Positions 37,498-51,380 of a DNA stretch of 64,000 nucleotides are shown here, piece after piece. This DNA comes from Marinobacter bryozoorum. GTDB lineage: Bacteria; Pseudomonadota; Gammaproteobacteria; Pseudomonadales; Oleiphilaceae. The stretch covers positions 1 to 64,000 of the forward strand of contig NZ_JAKZAH010000008.1 of the NCBI RefSeq assembly GCF_023156245.1, written 5' to 3'. The notes beneath the pieces are model-generated. The model saw nothing but the letters and a program-made list of their open reading frames with translations, was not told the DNA's origin and did not search any database. The translations under genes were made by a program, and so were the position numbers. Positions within the stretch are counted from its first letter, which is position 1. Every line of letters starts with the position of its first letter.

Positions 37498-38565
37498 CGA
37501 AGCGATTCCTGGTCATGGCCGGCGGAACCGGTGGCCATGTATTCCCGGCCCTGGCTACAGCCCGGAAGCTGCAGGACAAGGGCCATGAGGTGCACTGGCT
37601 GGGCTCTGCCGGTGGTATGGAGGAGCGACTGATCGGCGAAACCGATATCCCGTTGTCGACCATCAGTGTGTCCGGGCTTCGGGGCAAGGGTCCGCTGGCA
37701 TTGGTGCTGGCTCCGTTCCGGCTTGCCAGGGCACTGTGGCAGGCCTTACGCGTGGTTATGCGGGTAAAGCCGGACTGTGTGATTGGAATGGGCGGCTTTG
37801 TCACAGGGCCCGGTGGCATGGCGGCCTGGCTGACCCGGCGGCCCCTGCTGGTCCATGAACAGAACGCCATCGCCGGGATGACCAACCGCATCCTTGCCCG
37901 CTTTGCTGAAACCGTGATGGAGGCATTTCCCGGCAGCTTCGGACCTGCTGCCATTACCCGTTGCACGGGGAATCCGGTACGAGCCGATGTGGCAGAGTTA
38001 CCGGAACCGGACCAGCGCATGGGTGATCGCGAGGCACCACGCCGACTGCTGGTTCTGGGGGGCAGCCTGGGGGCTACCGCCATCAACGAGAAAGTGCCGG
38101 CCGCGATTGCGCTGTTGCCGGAAGCCCTGCGGCCGGAGATTCGCCATCAGTGTGGCGAAAGGAACCACGAAACCGCCCTGGCGGCATACGGGGAAGCGGG
38201 TTTGAATGCTTCGGTCGAACCCTTTATCAAGGATATGGCCGAGGCCTACGGCTGGGCAGACCTGGTGATTTGCCGCGCTGGTGCGCTGACCATTTCTGAA
38301 CTCTGTGCTGCGGGTGTGGGCGCACTGCTGGTGCCTTTCCCCCATGCGGTAGACGACCACCAGACCCGAAATGCTGACTACATGGTCAAGGCGGGTGCCG
38401 CATTGCTGATGCCGCAGCACAAACTCACTGAAACCCTGTTGGCGGATACCCTGGCGGACCTGCTGACAAAGCCGCAACGCCTGGTTGACATGGCCCGTGC
38501 AGCCCGTACGCTGGCGCGCCCCGATGCAACGGAGCGAGTTGTGAATTACTGTCTGGAGGCTGCCG

Positions 38566-38573
<8 letters not shown>
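37494..38573 (+). CDS. murG: UDP-N-acetylglucosamine--LPS-like lipid I transferase MurG
   Basis: 359-residue peripheral glycosyltransferase (GT28) converting lipid I to lipid II. N-terminal glycine loop [13 protein letters not shown] near 9-21, [22 protein letters not shown], and the UDP-GlcNAc site [31 protein letters not shown]. Overlaps ftsW and murC. Confidence 0.97.
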
Positions 38574-41810
<3,237 letters not shown>

Positions 41811-41830
41811 AATGGCTATTGGTGAACTGC

Positions 41831-43066
41831 ATGTCATCGGTTGATACGGAAAACATGATTGTCGGACTGGATATTGGCACCTCCAAGGTGGTGGCCATTG
41901 TCGGCAAGCGCAAACTGGACGGAACCATCGAAGTGGTCGGCATCGGCTCCCATGCGTCCCGTGGGCTCAAGCGTGGTGTGGTGGTCAATATTGAGACCAC
42001 TGTGCAGGCCATCCAGCGGGCGGTGGAGGAAGCCGAGCTGATGGCCGGCTGCCGTATCCATTCGGTCTATGCGGGTATCGCAGGCAGTCACATCAAGAGC
42101 CTGAACTCCCACGGCATCGTGGCCATCCGTGACCGGGAAGTGACCCAGGCGGACATTGACCGGGTAATCGATGCGGCGCAGGCAGTAGCTATTCCGGCGG
42201 ACCAGAAGATTCTGCACATCCTGCCCCAGGAGTTCGTGATCGATAACCAGGAAGGCATCAAGGAGCCCCTGGGCATGTCTGGTGTGCGCCTGGAAGCCAA
42301 GGTGCACCTGGTCACCTGTGCGGTCAACGCGGCCCAGAATATCGAGAAATGTATCCGTCGCTGTGGCCTGGAAGCGGATGACATCATCCTCGAGCAGCTC
42401 GCCTCGGCCCATTCCGTCCTGACGGAAGACGAAAAGGAGCTGGGTGTCTGCCTGGTGGACATGGGCGGTGGGACAACCGATATCGCTGTCTTTACCGGCG
42501 GTGCTATCCGTCACACCTCGGTGATCCCCATTGCCGGCGACCAGGTCACCAATGACATTGCCATGGCCCTGCGTACACCGACGCAGAATGCCGAAGACAT
42601 CAAGACCAAGTATGCCTGCGCCCTGACCCAGCTGGCCGGGGCAGAAGAAACCATCAAGGTGCCCAGTGTGGGCGACCGCGCACCCCGGAACCTCTCCCGC
42701 CAGGCCCTGGCGGAGGTGGTGGAGCCCCGGTACGAGGAGCTTTTTACCCTGGTGCAGTCAGAACTGCGCCGCAGCGGGTTCGAGGACATGGTTCCGGCAG
42801 GCATCGTCGTCACCGGCGGCTCTTCCACCATGGAAGGGGTGGTGGAGCTGGCCGAGGAGATCTTCCACATGCCGGTACGGCTTGCATCACCGCAGGCGGT
42901 GTCCGGGATGACGGAGGTGGTCAACAACCCGATCTACGCCACTGGCGTGGGGTTGCTGATCCATGGTTTCCGCCAGATGGATCTGGGTCAGGGACCCGTT
43001 CTCAAGGGGGAAGATGCGCCCTCCTTGCTGGAGCGTATGAAAGCCTGGTTTACCGGGCATTTCTGA
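41831..43066 (+). CDS. ftsA: Cell division protein FtsA
   Basis: Actin-like ATPase tethering FtsZ to the membrane; 411 residues. Phosphate loop MIVGLDIGTSKVVAIVG at about 9-25, second phosphate motif CLVDMGGGTTDIAVFTGG, and a C-terminal amphipathic helix LLERMKAWFTGHF that binds membrane. The ATG at 41831 gives MSSVDTENMIVG; its ribosome site is weak. Confidence 0.96.
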   Translation: MSSVDTENMIVGLDIGTSKVVAIVGKRKLDGTIEVVGIGSHASRGLKRGVVVNIETTVQAIQRAVEEAELMAGCRIHSVYAGIAGSHIKSLNSHGIVAIRDREVTQADIDRVIDAAQAVAIPADQKILHILPQEFVIDNQEGIKEPLGMSGVRLEAKVHLVTCAVNAAQNIEKCIRRCGLEADDIILEQLASAHSVLTEDEKELGVCLVDMGGGTTDIAVFTGGAIRHTSVIPIAGDQVTNDIAMALRTPTQNAEDIKTKYACALTQLAGAEETIKVPSVGDRAPRNLSRQALAEVVEPRYEELFTLVQSELRRSGFEDMVPAGIVVTGGSSTMEGVVELAEEIFHMPVRLASPQAVSGMTEVVNNPIYATGVGLLIHGFRQMDLGQGPVLKGEDAPSLLERMKAWFTGHF

Positions 43067-43146
43067 ATAACGACGCATCATACGAAGGTATCTCGAGAAA
43101 ATAATCGGCCGGGAACTGGCTGAAAACAGCACGAAGGAGAAGGGGA

Positions 43147-44304
43147 ATGTTTGAACTAGTCGATAATGTCCAGCAAAACGCTGTGATCAAGGTAATCGGT
43201 GTTGGCGGTGGCGGCGGTAATGCCGTGCGGCACATGCTTAACAGCGATGTGGAAGGCGTTGAGTTTATCTGCGCCAATACGGATGCGCAGGCCCTGCACG
43301 ACCTGGATGCCAGGCAGGTGATCCAGCTCGGTGGCAACATCACCAAGGGTCTTGGTGCCGGTGCAAACCCGGAGATTGGTCGCCAGGCCGCGATGGAAGA
43401 CCGCGACCGTATCGCCGATGCCATCAAGGGTGCCGACATGGTCTTTATTACCGCCGGCATGGGTGGTGGTACCGGAACCGGTGCTGCGCCGATTGTCGCC
43501 GAGGTGGCCCGTGAAATGGGCATCCTTACGGTGGCGGTAGTCACCAAGCCGTTCCAGTTCGAGGGTGGCAAGCGCATGAGCGTGGCCGAGTCCGGCCTCA
43601 AGGACCTGGAAGAAAGCGTTGACTCGCTGATCACCATTCCGAACGAGAAACTGCTGGCGGTCCTTGGCAAGAAGACCAGCCTGTTGGAGGCTTTCGGCTC
43701 TGCGAATGATGTACTGCTCGGTGCGGTTCAGGGTATTGCTGACCTGATCACCCGCAACGGCATGATCAACGTCGACTTTGCCGACGTGAAGACCGTGATG
43801 TCGGAGATGGGTATGGCGATGATGGGTACTGCCCGCGCCACCGGCGAAAACCGTGCCCGCGAGGCGGCCGAGGCGGCTGTTCGCAGCCCGCTGCTGGAAG
43901 ATATCAACCTGCAGGGCGCGAAGGGTATCCTGGTCAACATTACTGCTGGCATGGACCTGAACCTGGGCGAGTTCTCCGAAGTGGGTGACATCGTTCGCGA
44001 GTTTGCCTCCGACTCTGCCACGGTGGTTGTGGGTACTGTGATCGACCCGGAAATGACCGATGAGCTGAAGGTGACCGTTGTGGCTACCGGCCTGGGGGGC
44101 GAGCGGGAGAAGCCCACCAAGGTAGTGGACAATACCCGTACCCTGGACGGCACGACCGATTACAACCAGCTAGACCGCCCGGCGGTATTGCGCCGTCGCG
44201 CTGTATCCCAGGGCAATGTGGCAGTCGATCAGAGCCATGACTCAGATGAGCAGGACGTGGACTATCTCGATATTCCCGCATTCCTGCGTCGTCAGGCTGA
44301 CTGA
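43147..44304 (+). CDS. ftsZ: Cell division protein FtsZ
   Basis: Tubulin-like GTPase forming the Z ring; 385 residues. Tubulin signature GGGTGTG at residues 106-112, T7-loop region NVDFADVKTVMSEMG, and a variable linker before the conserved C-terminal peptide YLDIPAFLRRQAD that binds FtsA and ZipA. A strong AAGGAG site precedes the ATG; the 80-bp gap after ftsA is the largest inside the cluster and may hold a promoter. Confidence 0.98.
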   Translation: MFELVDNVQQNAVIKVIGVGGGGGNAVRHMLNSDVEGVEFICANTDAQALHDLDARQVIQLGGNITKGLGAGANPEIGRQAAMEDRDRIADAIKGADMVFITAGMGGGTGTGAAPIVAEVAREMGILTVAVVTKPFQFEGGKRMSVAESGLKDLEESVDSLITIPNEKLLAVLGKKTSLLEAFGSANDVLLGAVQGIADLITRNGMINVDFADVKTVMSEMGMAMMGTARATGENRAREAAEAAVRSPLLEDINLQGAKGILVNITAGMDLNLGEFSEVGDIVREFASDSATVVVGTVIDPEMTDELKVTVVATGLGGEREKPTKVVDNTRTLDGTTDYNQLDRPAVLRRRAVSQGNVAVDQSHDSDEQDVDYLDIPAFLRRQAD

Positions 44305-44327
44305 TAATCTGTCGCAAATGCAGTTGA

Positions 44328-44355
44328 CAGGGTGCGGGCTACGGCCCGCCCTGTA
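44328..44355 (+). other. Hairpin after ftsZ
   Basis: ACAGGG...GGGC loop GCCC...CCCTGT inverted repeat starting about 20 bp after the ftsZ stop. No T-run follows, so it is a weak or rho-assisted end of the dcw transcript at most. Confidence 0.5.
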
Positions 44356-44497
44356 ACCTGACACACGCGACCAGCGAAAGATGTGACGATTTTGTCACGA
44401 GGCCATTGGTTAAATGGTATTCACTTTCGTTATTTGGTATCATCCGCGCAGTTTTTTGCACGATGATATCGTTCTTTTGTGACGGATATATGTACCG

Positions 44498-45415
44498 ATG
44501 ATCAGACAACGGACGCTTAAAAACACCATTCGAGCCACTGGCGTGGGCCTTCATTCCGGTGAAAAGGTGTATCTCACCCTGAAGCCTGCACCCGTGGAAA
44601 CGGGGATTGTTTTCCGTCGTACCGACCTCGACCCGGCGGTCGAGATCCGGGCCTGTGCGGAAAACGTGGGCGAAACCATGCTGTCGACGACGCTGGTCAA
44701 GGATGGCGTCCGTGTTGCTACGATCGAGCACCTGCTGTCGGCCATGGCTGGCCTGGGCATCGATAATTGCTACGTCGAGCTCAGCGCGGCTGAAGTGCCC
44801 ATCATGGATGGCAGCGCCGGTCCCTTTGTGTTCCTGCTACAGTCAGCCGGCATCGCGGAGCAGGACGCGGCCAAGCGCTTCATCCGGATCAAACGTGAAG
44901 TGACGCTGGAAGAAGGCGACAAGAAGGCGACCTTCCTGCCTTTCGAAGGTTTCAAGGTGAGCTTCGGCATCGACTTCGACCACCCGGTGTTCAAGGGCCG
45001 CGCCCAGACCGCCACGGTGGATTTCTCCAGCACTTCCTTTGTGAAGGAGGTCAGCCGGGCGCGTACTTTCGGTTTCATGCGTGATATCGAAAAGCTGCGC
45101 GCCATGAACCTGGCCCTGGGTGGCAGTGTTGACAACGCCATTGTGGTGGATGACTACAAGATCCTCAACGAGGATGGTCTGCGCTATGATGACGAGTTCG
45201 TCAAGCACAAGGTGTTGGATGCCATCGGTGATCTGTACCTGCTGGGGAACAGCCTGATTGGTGAGTTCCGTGGTGTGAAATCCGGTCATGACCTGAACAA
45301 CAAGCTGTTACGCAAGCTGCGGGCTGAGGAAGATGCCTGGGAAGTGGTGACCTTTGATGACGAAGCCACTGCCCCGATCTCCTACATGAAGCCTGTGCTG
45401 GCGGCGCCGGCCTGA
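44498..45415 (+). CDS. lpxC: UDP-3-O-acyl-N-acetylglucosamine deacetylase
   Basis: Zinc amidase catalysing the committed step of lipid A synthesis; 305 residues. Conserved [45 protein letters not shown] (zinc histidine), [14 protein letters not shown] and [14 protein letters not shown]. The 190-bp gap after ftsZ is AT-rich towards the start and suggests a separate promoter. Confidence 0.97.
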   Translation: MIRQRTLKNTIRATGVGLHSGEKVYLTLKPAPVETGIVFRRTDLDPAVEIRACAENVGETMLSTTLVKDGVRVATIEHLLSAMAGLGIDNCYVELSAAEVPIMDGSAGPFVFLLQSAGIAEQDAAKRFIRIKREVTLEEGDKKATFLPFEGFKVSFGIDFDHPVFKGRAQTATVDFSSTSFVKEVSRARTFGFMRDIEKLRAMNLALGGSVDNAIVVDDYKILNEDGLRYDDEFVKHKVLDAIGDLYLLGNSLIGEFRGVKSGHDLNNKLLRKLRAEEDAWEVVTFDDEATAPISYMKPVLAAPA

Positions 45416-45426
45416 GACAGGAATCC

Positions 45427-45882
45427 TCAGTCCGACCGGTCGCTGGCGTGACTGGCGAGTTTTTCGAGAACCTCGCGTAAAGCTTTATCCTTCGTGTGCC
45501 CGGCCTCTTCCTGGAGGAGCCGGGCATTTTCTTTACTGAGCGTCATGGGTTCGGTCGGTTTTTTCAGGGAGTAGCGCCGGGGTTGGACCTTGACCTTCAG
45601 TTTCCAGGCAAACTCGAACGCCTCCTCTTCCCTTAGCTTCGCCATGATCTCCCGTTGCTGGTATCGAAGCTGACTGGCCTGGGTGGCGTTATCGCATTGC
45701 AGAACCAGTTCACCATCGTGGTAGCTCACGAAGCGCACACCGGACACCAGGCGATCCGGGACCGCTGCGAGTATGTGTTGCTCGGCCTTGTGGTGCAGGG
45801 CAGCCCTGGCCATGAGGTCGCGAAGGTGCCTGGGATGATCGCGATCTTCGGCGGACAGGGACAGTGAGGGGCGGGCTTTCAT
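45427..45882 (-). CDS. dciA: DciA-type replicative helicase loader (DUF721)
   Basis: 151 residues. The DUF721 core GELVLQCDNATQASQLRYQQREIMAKLREE fits DciA, the helicase-loading factor of bacteria that lack DnaC. Homologues are often located between lpxC and secA. The ATG at 45882 follows an open stretch without a site. Converges on lpxC with 11 bp between stops. Confidence 0.85.
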   Translation of the reverse strand: MKARPSLSLSAEDRDHPRHLRDLMARAALHHKAEQHILAAVPDRLVSGVRFVSYHDGELVLQCDNATQASQLRYQQREIMAKLREEEAFEFAWKLKVKVQPRRYSLKKPTEPMTLSKENARLLQEEAGHTKDKALREVLEKLASHASDRSD

Positions 45883-46162
45883 AGTTGTATTGAATGCAAT
45901 GGGTGTGTAACTCGACGAAACGGGTCGGCATTTTATACACTCACCGGCCGCCGCTTCAGGCAGCCTCACGTGAACCGTAGCCGTACCAGGGCGGGTACGA
46001 CTTTAACAAAGCGTAACAGCCTGTGGGAAAAAAGGAAGTAGGCTGCCTCCTTTTAACGGTCCGGGCTGGTTTGTAATCGCGCAGATCTTTGTTTTTTTGT
46101 TAACCACAGGACGCCCATTGTCAGGACAGGGGTGTCGGTTACAGTCAAATTGGTCAGACATT

Positions 46163-47101
46163 ATGAATACCATTGTTATCGGTCGAAAACACAGCCGCCG
46201 GAGGGTCTTCAGGCTAAGTCCCCGTGTTTTGGTGGTGGCTGGATTGGTTGCCCTGCTGTTGGTGGCGCTCTCTGCCTGGGCGGGATATCGCGCGGCCATG
46301 AACCAGGTTGGGGACCGCCCTGTGGTGCCGCCCTACCTGCTGGCCCAGTGGCAGGACACCATTGAAGAGCAGCAACAGCAGCTGGCACTACTGGAGCGAG
46401 ATGCCAGCGAGCAGGTGGATGCCCTGACCCTGCGGCTGGGCGAAATGCAAGGGCGCCTGCTTCGGCTGGATGCCCTTGGTCAGCGCTTCATTGAAACCGG
46501 GGCCGTCGCCAGTGATGAGTTCAACTTCGATCAAGCCCCTGCGGTGGGCGGGCCCGAAGACGAAGCCGCAAATGCTGAGTCTTTCAGCACCCCGGAGCTG
46601 ACAGCCATGATTGATGAGCTGGACCAGAAAATCCGCGACCGGGAAAAGCAGCTACGCCTGCTGGATACGCTGATTTCCAATGAGCGCCTGGAAGAGGAGC
46701 GCTTTGTCGCGGGGCGGCCTATCACCTGGGGCTGGTTGTCCTCCCGCTTCGGTTACCGCTCCGATCCCTTTACCGGTAAGCGTACCTGGCACAATGGTGT
46801 TGATCTGGCCGGCAAGGAAGACAGCGATATTATTGCGGTGGCTGCCGGAGTTGTGACCTTTGCCGGTGAGCGTCCCGGCTATGGCAACCTGGTGGAGATT
46901 GATCACGGCGACGGATTGATGACACGGTATGCCCACGCCAAGACCGTCGAAGTGAGCGTCGGTCAGCTGGTGCAAAAGGGACAGGCGGTTGCCCGCATGG
47001 GCTCGACCGGGCGCTCGACGGGGCCCCATGTGCACTTTGAAGTCTTGCAGGGTGGCAAGGCGCAGGACCCGGTCAGATATATCCAGCGCGCAGACTCCTA
47101 G
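46163..47101 (+). CDS. M23 family peptidoglycan endopeptidase, membrane-anchored
   Basis: 312 residues. A short cytoplasmic N-terminus and a membrane helix (RVLVVAGLVALLLVALSAWAGY, about 22-43) lead to a coiled coil rich in E/Q/L (70-115 and about 150-175) and a LytM domain. The zinc site is intact: H210-x3-D214 (HNGVD) and H289-V-H291. It should be an active D,D-endopeptidase rather than an EnvC-type activator. Same lpxC-secA neighbourhood as in pseudomonads. Start chosen at MNTIVIGRKHSRRR. Confidence 0.92.
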   Translation: MNTIVIGRKHSRRRVFRLSPRVLVVAGLVALLLVALSAWAGYRAAMNQVGDRPVVPPYLLAQWQDTIEEQQQQLALLERDASEQVDALTLRLGEMQGRLLRLDALGQRFIETGAVASDEFNFDQAPAVGGPEDEAANAESFSTPELTAMIDELDQKIRDREKQLRLLDTLISNERLEEERFVAGRPITWGWLSSRFGYRSDPFTGKRTWHNGVDLAGKEDSDIIAVAAGVVTFAGERPGYGNLVEIDHGDGLMTRYAHAKTVEVSVGQLVQKGQAVARMGSTGRSTGPHVHFEVLQGGKAQDPVRYIQRADS

Positions 47102-47295
47102 GCACCATGTCTAGATTGCCTGGCCTGCAAGGTTTCGCCGGCGACCTCCGGAGCCCGTTCCCGCCACCATCCCTGTGACCCAGCCCCGGTTTCCGGGGCG
47201 TTTACCTGCCCGGCAGAGCCTGACCGCCTTTTGTCCTCTTGCAAAATAAGGTTAGAATGCCGGCTTCCTCCGTTTAATCAAAGAAGCAGTGGTCT

Positions 47296-50040
47296 ATGTT
47301 CACGAAGCTTGCAACGAAGATGTTCGGCAGTAAAAACGCCCGCGAGATCAAAAGGATGCGAAAAGTTGTGAATCGCATCAACGAGCTCGAAGAGTCGCTC
47401 ATCGCACTGACCGACGAACAGTTGCAGGCACGGACCACCGAGTTCCGTGACAGGCTCGGGAAAGGCGAAACCCTCGACCAGCTTTTACCGGAAGCCTTTG
47501 CCACGGTGCGTGAAGCCAGCCGCCGCGTCATGGGGATGCGTCATTTCGACGTCCAGCTTATCGGTGCCATGACCCTGCATGAGGGGCATATCGCCGAGAT
47601 GAAAACCGGGGAAGGCAAAACCCTCGTCGCAACGGCGGCAGTCTACCTGAATGCCCTTGCCGGTCGTGGTGTGCACGTGGTGACAGTGAACGACTACCTG
47701 GCCAGCCGTGACTCGGAGTGGATGGGCAAGCTCTACCGGTTCCTGGGCATGACCGTGGGTGTGGTAGTTTCTGGTCAGCCACCGGAAGAGAAGCGGGCGG
47801 CCTACCAGGCAGACATCACCTATGGCACCAACAACGAATTTGGCTTTGACTACCTGCGTGACAACATGGCGTTCAGCATGCAGGACAAGGTTCAGCGACC
47901 GCTGAACTACGCCATCGTGGATGAGGTAGACTCCATCCTTATCGATGAGGCGCGTACACCGCTCATCATATCTGGGGCTGCAGAAGACAGCTCGAAGCTT
48001 TACCGGGAAATCAACGCGCTCATCCCCTCCCTGGAGAAGGGCGAAGTGTCCGAAGAAGAGGGCGAACCCAGCGGCGACTTCACCCTTGATGAAAAGTCCC
48101 GCCAGGTAGAGTTGACGGAGGCCGGCCATGAAAAGGTAGAGCAGCTGCTTCTCAGCCGCGGGCTGCTGAAAGAAGGCGAGAACCTCTACTCCGCCGCAAA
48201 CCTGGCGTTGTTGCACCATATCCACTCCGGCCTGCGGGCACACCACCTGTTCCACCGGGAGATAGACTACCTGGTACAGAACGGCCAGGTGGTGATTGTG
48301 GACGAGCACACCGGGCGGACCATGCCGGGGCGCCGTTGGAGTGAAGGCCTGCACCAGGCGATCGAGGCGAAGGAAGGCGTTGAGATCAAGGCCGAGAGCC
48401 AGACCCTGGCATCGACCACCTTCCAGAACTACTTCCGCATGTACGACAAGCTCGCTGGCATGACCGGTACGGCAGACACGGAAGCGTTCGAGTTTCGTCA
48501 GATCTACGGTCTCGACGTGGTGGTCATTCCGCCCAACAAGCCGATTCAGAGGACCGACTATAACGACCTGATCTACCTGACCCAGGAAGAGAAATTCCAC
48601 GCCATTATCGATGAAATCAAGGACGTAACGGCAGAGAAACGTCCGGTCCTGGTAGGTACGGCGTCGGTGGAGGCCTCGGAAGTGCTGTCGACACTGCTCC
48701 AGAAGGCACGGATCGACCACAAGATACTCAACGCCAAGCACCACGAAAGCGAGGCCCAGGTCATCGCCCAGGCTGGTCGCCCCGGCGCAGTCACCATTGC
48801 GACCAACATGGCTGGCCGCGGCACTGACATCATGCTGGGTGGTAACTGGGAGACCGAGGTTGCCGCCCTGGAGAGCCCCACCCAGGAACAGCTTGCTGCC
48901 GTCAAGGCCGAGTGGGAAGAGCGCCACCAGCAGGTACTCGCCTCGGGCGGCCTGCACATCATTGGTACCGAGCGCCACGAATCCCGTCGCATCGATAACC
49001 AGCTCCGTGGTCGGGCTGGTCGTCAGGGTGACCCGGGTTCGTCCCGCTTCTTCCTGTCCCTGGAAGATAACCTGATGCGCATCTTCGCCCCCGACCGGGT
49101 GAAGAAGCTGATGCAGGCCATGGGTATGAAGAAGGGCGAGGCCATCGAGCATCGCATGGTCACCAACGCCATCGAGAAGTCCCAGCGCAAGGTAGAGGGC
49201 CGCAACTTTGATATGCGGAAGACGTTGCTGGAATACGATGATGTGGCCAACGACCAGCGTACGGTGATCTACGAGCAGCGCAACGAGGTCATGGCATCGG
49301 AAAACATCTCGGAAATCATTGATGGCATCCGTGCTGACGTGGTGGAAGAAACCGTCAGCGAGTTCATCCCGCCCCAGAGTATGCCCGAGCAGTGGGATGT
49401 CCCGGGCCTGGAGTCGCACCTGGCTTCGGAAATGGCCATCGAGCTGCCTGTCCAGCAATGGCTGGATGAGGACAAGAAGCTCTACGAAGAAAAGCTCCGA
49501 GAGCGGATCCTGGAAGAGATTGTTGCGGCTTACCGCACCAAGGAAGAAGTTGTTGGCGCAGAATCCATGCGCAAGTTCGAGAAGCAGGTCTTCCTCCAGG
49601 TTCTCGATACCCTTTGGAAAGAGCACCTGTCGAACATGGACCACCTGCGCCGTGGTATCCACCTGAGGGGCTATGCCCAGAAGAACCCCAAGCAGGAATA
49701 CAAGCGTGAGGCGTTTAACCTGTTTGAGTCTATGCTCGACACCATGAAGCGCGACATCACCCGCGTGCTGTGCCATGTGAAGGTGCAGACCCGTGAGGAA
49801 ATGGAAGAGCTGGAACGCCAGCGCCGTGAGCAGCTTGAGAAAGAGCTGGCGGCCGCCCGTATGCGCCACGAACAGACCAGCGCTACCCAGGCGGAACAGG
49901 CCGAGCGAGACGAGAGCGAAGAGCGCCAGGGGCCGATACCGGAAACCTTTGTCCGCCAGGACCGAAAGGTGGGGCGCAATGAGCCCTGTCCGTGCGGGTC
50001 TGGCAAGAAGTACAAGCAGTGCTGCGGTAAGGTCGCCTGA
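47296..50040 (+). CDS. secA: Preprotein translocase ATPase SecA
   Basis: 914-residue motor of the Sec pathway. Walker [15 protein letters not shown] near 100-113, [20 protein letters not shown], helicase motifs [10 protein letters not shown] and [13 protein letters not shown], and a C-terminal zinc tail [14 protein letters not shown] that binds SecB. No secM-like arrest gene lies upstream; the M23 gene takes its place, so secA control must differ from E. coli. Confidence 0.98.
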   Translation: MFTKLATKMFGSKNAREIKRMRKVVNRINELEESLIALTDEQLQARTTEFRDRLGKGETLDQLLPEAFATVREASRRVMGMRHFDVQLIGAMTLHEGHIAEMKTGEGKTLVATAAVYLNALAGRGVHVVTVNDYLASRDSEWMGKLYRFLGMTVGVVVSGQPPEEKRAAYQADITYGTNNEFGFDYLRDNMAFSMQDKVQRPLNYAIVDEVDSILIDEARTPLIISGAAEDSSKLYREINALIPSLEKGEVSEEEGEPSGDFTLDEKSRQVELTEAGHEKVEQLLLSRGLLKEGENLYSAANLALLHHIHSGLRAHHLFHREIDYLVQNGQVVIVDEHTGRTMPGRRWSEGLHQAIEAKEGVEIKAESQTLASTTFQNYFRMYDKLAGMTGTADTEAFEFRQIYGLDVVVIPPNKPIQRTDYNDLIYLTQEEKFHAIIDEIKDVTAEKRPVLVGTASVEASEVLSTLLQKARIDHKILNAKHHESEAQVIAQAGRPGAVTIATNMAGRGTDIMLGGNWETEVAALESPTQEQLAAVKAEWEERHQQVLASGGLHIIGTERHESRRIDNQLRGRAGRQGDPGSSRFFLSLEDNLMRIFAPDRVKKLMQAMGMKKGEAIEHRMVTNAIEKSQRKVEGRNFDMRKTLLEYDDVANDQRTVIYEQRNEVMASENISEIIDGIRADVVEETVSEFIPPQSMPEQWDVPGLESHLASEMAIELPVQQWLDEDKKLYEEKLRERILEEIVAAYRTKEEVVGAESMRKFEKQVFLQVLDTLWKEHLSNMDHLRRGIHLRGYAQKNPKQEYKREAFNLFESMLDTMKRDITRVLCHVKVQTREEMEELERQRREQLEKELAAARMRHEQTSATQAEQAERDESEERQGPIPETFVRQDRKVGRNEPCPCGSGKKYKQCCGKVA

Positions 50041-50063
50041 CGACACGCAGTTTGCAAAACGAC

Positions 50064-50102
50064 AAGCCCGCACCTCCGTGAAGACGGGGCTGCGGGTTTT
50101 TT
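50064..50102 (+). terminator. Rho-independent terminator after secA
   Basis: CCCGCA (50067-50072) pairs with TGCGGG (50091-50096), with an internal hairpin, followed by six T. Confidence 0.9.
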
Positions 50103-50158
50103 GATAGTGACTCATGTTATTCCGGCGGTCGCTACCGGCGACGCCCAAGGAGGAGAGT

Positions 50159-51379
50159 ATGGCGGTTGGTCCCGCAACATTGCCCGAGCGTTTTTTTCCG
50201 GTAGCCGGCGTCCGGCTGGGTATCAGCAGCGCGGGTATCAAGAAGCCCGGTCGCAAGGATGTGGTGGTTATTGAACTGTCCAAGGGCAGCCGGGTGGCTG
50301 GTATCTTCACCACCAACCAGTTCTGTGCTGCCCCGGTACATGTTGCCCGGGCTCACCTTGAGGAAGGGGAACCCCGCTACCTGCTGATCAATACCGGTAA
50401 TGCCAACGCGGGTACCGGGGAGACCGGCATGCGTGATGCCAGTGCCTGCTGTGAGGCCCTGGCCCGAGAGGCAGGCAGCAAGGCGCACTCAGTGTTGCCA
50501 TTTTCGACCGGGGTTATCGGCGAACCCCTGCCGGTAGACAAGATCGTCAAGGCACTGCCTGCGGCACTGGAGGACCTTTCCGAGAGTCACTGGGCCGAGG
50601 CCGCAGCCGGCATCATGACCACGGACACGCGCCCAAAGGGGGCCTCGCGGCAGGTCGAGATTGACGGCAAGACCATCAATATTTCGGGTATCAGCAAGGG
50701 CGCCGGGATGATCCGTCCCAACATGGCCACCATGCTGGGTTTTATCGCCACCGATGCGTCGATCTCCCCGCGGGTGTTGCAGAAACTGGCCAGCGAGCTG
50801 GGAGAGGAGTCCTTTAACAGGATTACGATCGATGGCGATACGTCCACCAACGACGCCTGTATGCTGATTGCCACCGGCGAGGCCGGGGCGGGTGTGGCCA
50901 CAGTCGAGGGTGAACACTACCCGGTTCTCAGGGAGGCCCTGCGGGAGGTCTATATGGAACTGGCCCACGCCATTGTGAAAGACGGTGAGGGGGCAACCAA
51001 GTTTGTCACCATTGAGGTAGCTGGCGCTGCTGGCCAGAAAGAGGCTCTGGACGTGGCGTACACCGTGGCCCATTCCCCGCTGGTAAAGACGGCCCTGTTC
51101 GCCTCGGACCCGAACTGGGGGCGAATCCTCGCCGCCGTCGGACGAGCAGGTGTGGAAGGGCTCGACCTGGACGCTATTGAGATATTCCTGGGCGATGTGT
51201 GCCTGGTGAGAAGTGGCGGCCGGGCTGATGACTATACGGAAGAGCGGGGCCAGGCCGTCATGGACCAGCAGGAGATCACCATTCGCATTGACCTTAAGCG
51301 GGGCCGTATCGAAGAGCGGGTATGGACCTGTGATTTTTCCCATGACTACGTCACCATCAATGCCGAATACCGCACCTGA
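50159..51379 (+). CDS. argJ: Bifunctional glutamate N-acetyltransferase / amino-acid N-acetyltransferase
   Basis: Arginine biosynthesis; recycles the acetyl group between ornithine and glutamate. 406 residues. The precursor cleaves itself before the threonine nucleophile in GMIRPNMATMLGFIATDA. The ATG at 50159 has GGAG upstream and gives MAVGPATLPERFFPV; the frame extends 15 codons above. Conserved C-terminus ends INAEYRT. Confidence 0.96.
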   Translation: MAVGPATLPERFFPVAGVRLGISSAGIKKPGRKDVVVIELSKGSRVAGIFTTNQFCAAPVHVARAHLEEGEPRYLLINTGNANAGTGETGMRDASACCEALAREAGSKAHSVLPFSTGVIGEPLPVDKIVKALPAALEDLSESHWAEAAAGIMTTDTRPKGASRQVEIDGKTINISGISKGAGMIRPNMATMLGFIATDASISPRVLQKLASELGEESFNRITIDGDTSTNDACMLIATGEAGAGVATVEGEHYPVLREALREVYMELAHAIVKDGEGATKFVTIEVAGAAGQKEALDVAYTVAHSPLVKTALFASDPNWGRILAAVGRAGVEGLDLDAIEIFLGDVCLVRSGGRADDYTEERGQAVMDQQEITIRIDLKRGRIEERVWTCDFSHDYVTINAEYRT

Positions 51380-51380
51380 T

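Noticed and set aside
43067-43146. Small gene between ftsA and ftsZ
   Set aside because: The 80-bp gap has no frame with a start and ribosome site; it is probably leader or promoter sequence for ftsZ.
47485-50316. Very long open frame (over 900 codons) on the strand opposite secA
   Set aside because: Antisense shadow caused by high GC at third positions; composition is non-protein-like and secA is certain.
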